Source of the DNA: Burkholderiales bacterium
GTDB lineage: Bacteria; Actinomycetota; Thermoleophilia; Gaiellales; Gaiellaceae
NCBI GenBank assembly: GCA_025935595.1
Contig: JAICUZ010000043.1
Location: 1-12,648, forward strand
DNA: 12,648 nt
Direction of reading: 5' to 3'
Both the position numbers and the translations under genes were made by a program. Below are positions 12,411-12,648 of the stretch, piece after piece. Each line of letters starts with the position of its first letter. Position 1 is the stretch's first letter. The notes under the pieces are model-generated. The model was given only the letters and a program-made list of their open reading frames with translations, did no database searches and was not told the origin of the DNA.

Positions 12411-12648
12411 CTACTCCGAACGCGCCTCCGACCGCTCGCGGCGGGGGCCGCCGCGACCGCGGCCGCGGTCACCGTCGCGACGAGGCCGGTCCTCGCGAGG
12501 CTCGCGTGGCGGGGCGTCCTTCGCCCGTTCGACGAGCTCCTCCGGGGAGACGAAGCCGCCGTTCTCGTGCTTCTGGACGAGCTTCAGGCCGATGCGGCCG
12601 CGAGCCTTGTCCACCTCCTGCACGAGCACGTCGAGGATGTCACCGCGC
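12411..12648 (-). CDS. pnp: Polynucleotide phosphorylase, C-terminal S1 domain and tail (5' end outside window)
   Basis: Only the last 78 or so codons are present; the gene continues beyond the right edge. The visible part reads RGDILDVLVQEVDKARGRIGLKLV, the end of an S1 RNA-binding domain, then VSPEELVERAKDA and a highly charged tail rich in Arg, Asp, Glu and Gly ending with a TAG at 12411-12413. PNPase degrades RNA phosphorolytically 3' to 5', and a C-terminal S1 domain is standard. The charged RG-rich tail may add RNA binding. Identification rests on the S1 sequence and on the typical position before an M16 peptidase and dapB; another S1-domain protein cannot be excluded from this fragment alone. 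Confidence 0.8.
   Translation of the reverse strand, partial: RGDILDVLVQEVDKARGRIGLKLVQKHENGGFVSPEELVERAKDAPPREPREDRPRRDGDRGRGRGGPRRERSEARSE

Noticed and set aside
1..12648. tRNA, rRNA, CRISPR, transposase, phage or toxin-antitoxin genes
   Set aside because: I looked for clover-leaf ends, spaced repeats, transposase motifs and small paired genes on both strands and found none I could support.

Overview
This is a GC-rich, densely packed stretch of bacterial chromosome. It carries housekeeping genes of the kind found together in many Gram-positive and actinobacterial genomes: polynucleotide phosphorylase (pnp), an M16 zinc peptidase, dapB, dapA, RNase J and ftsK. RNase J, the FtsK type, heavy use of GTG/TTG starts and apparent leaderless genes fit a deep-branching high-GC actinobacterium, perhaps of the Thermoleophilia. 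That placement is an inference from general character; no marker RNA is present. All genes but one lie on the minus strand, so the transcriptional order runs from high to low coordinates.

Layout in order of transcription: the 3' end of pnp (12411-12648); a GNAT acetyltransferase (11864-12397); M16 peptidase (10461-11750); short-form dapB (9868-10464); a class I SAM methyltransferase (9315-9884); one plus-strand alpha/beta hydrolase wedged in and overlapping its neighbours (8748-9371); dapA (7841-8716); RNase J (6178-7818); an unrecognised 185-aa protein (5624-6181); ribokinase (4743-5543); nucleoside hydrolase (3817-4746); a LigB-type (class III) extradiol dioxygenase-like protein (3041-3820); ftsK (814-3024); and the first 243 codons of a BMP/PnrA-type solute-binding protein (1-729).

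Three functional themes appear. (1) RNA decay: pnp and RNase J. (2) Lysine/diaminopimelate synthesis: dapB and dapA. (3) A probable nucleoside-salvage module: BMP-type uptake protein, nucleoside hydrolase (nucleoside to base plus ribose) and ribokinase (ribose to ribose-5-phosphate). The ribokinase, hydrolase and LigB-like genes are linked by 4-bp ATGA overlaps. The LigB-like enzyme has no obvious place in known nucleoside salvage, which makes this module the most interesting part of the window.

Regulation: four minus-strand genes that are not translationally coupled to an upstream gene (rbsK, dapA, M16, GNAT) each have a TANNNT hexamer ending 6-7 nt before the start codon and no Shine-Dalgarno sequence, the pattern of leaderless transcripts. 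The BMP gene instead has a near-perfect Shine-Dalgarno sequence and a 15-bp palindrome over a possible -10 element. The RNase J ribosome-binding site lies in the 3' arm of a small inverted repeat. No tRNA, rRNA, CRISPR array, insertion sequence or clear intrinsic terminator was seen. No gene-free stretch exceeds 300 bases; the longest gap is about 113 bp (11751-11863).
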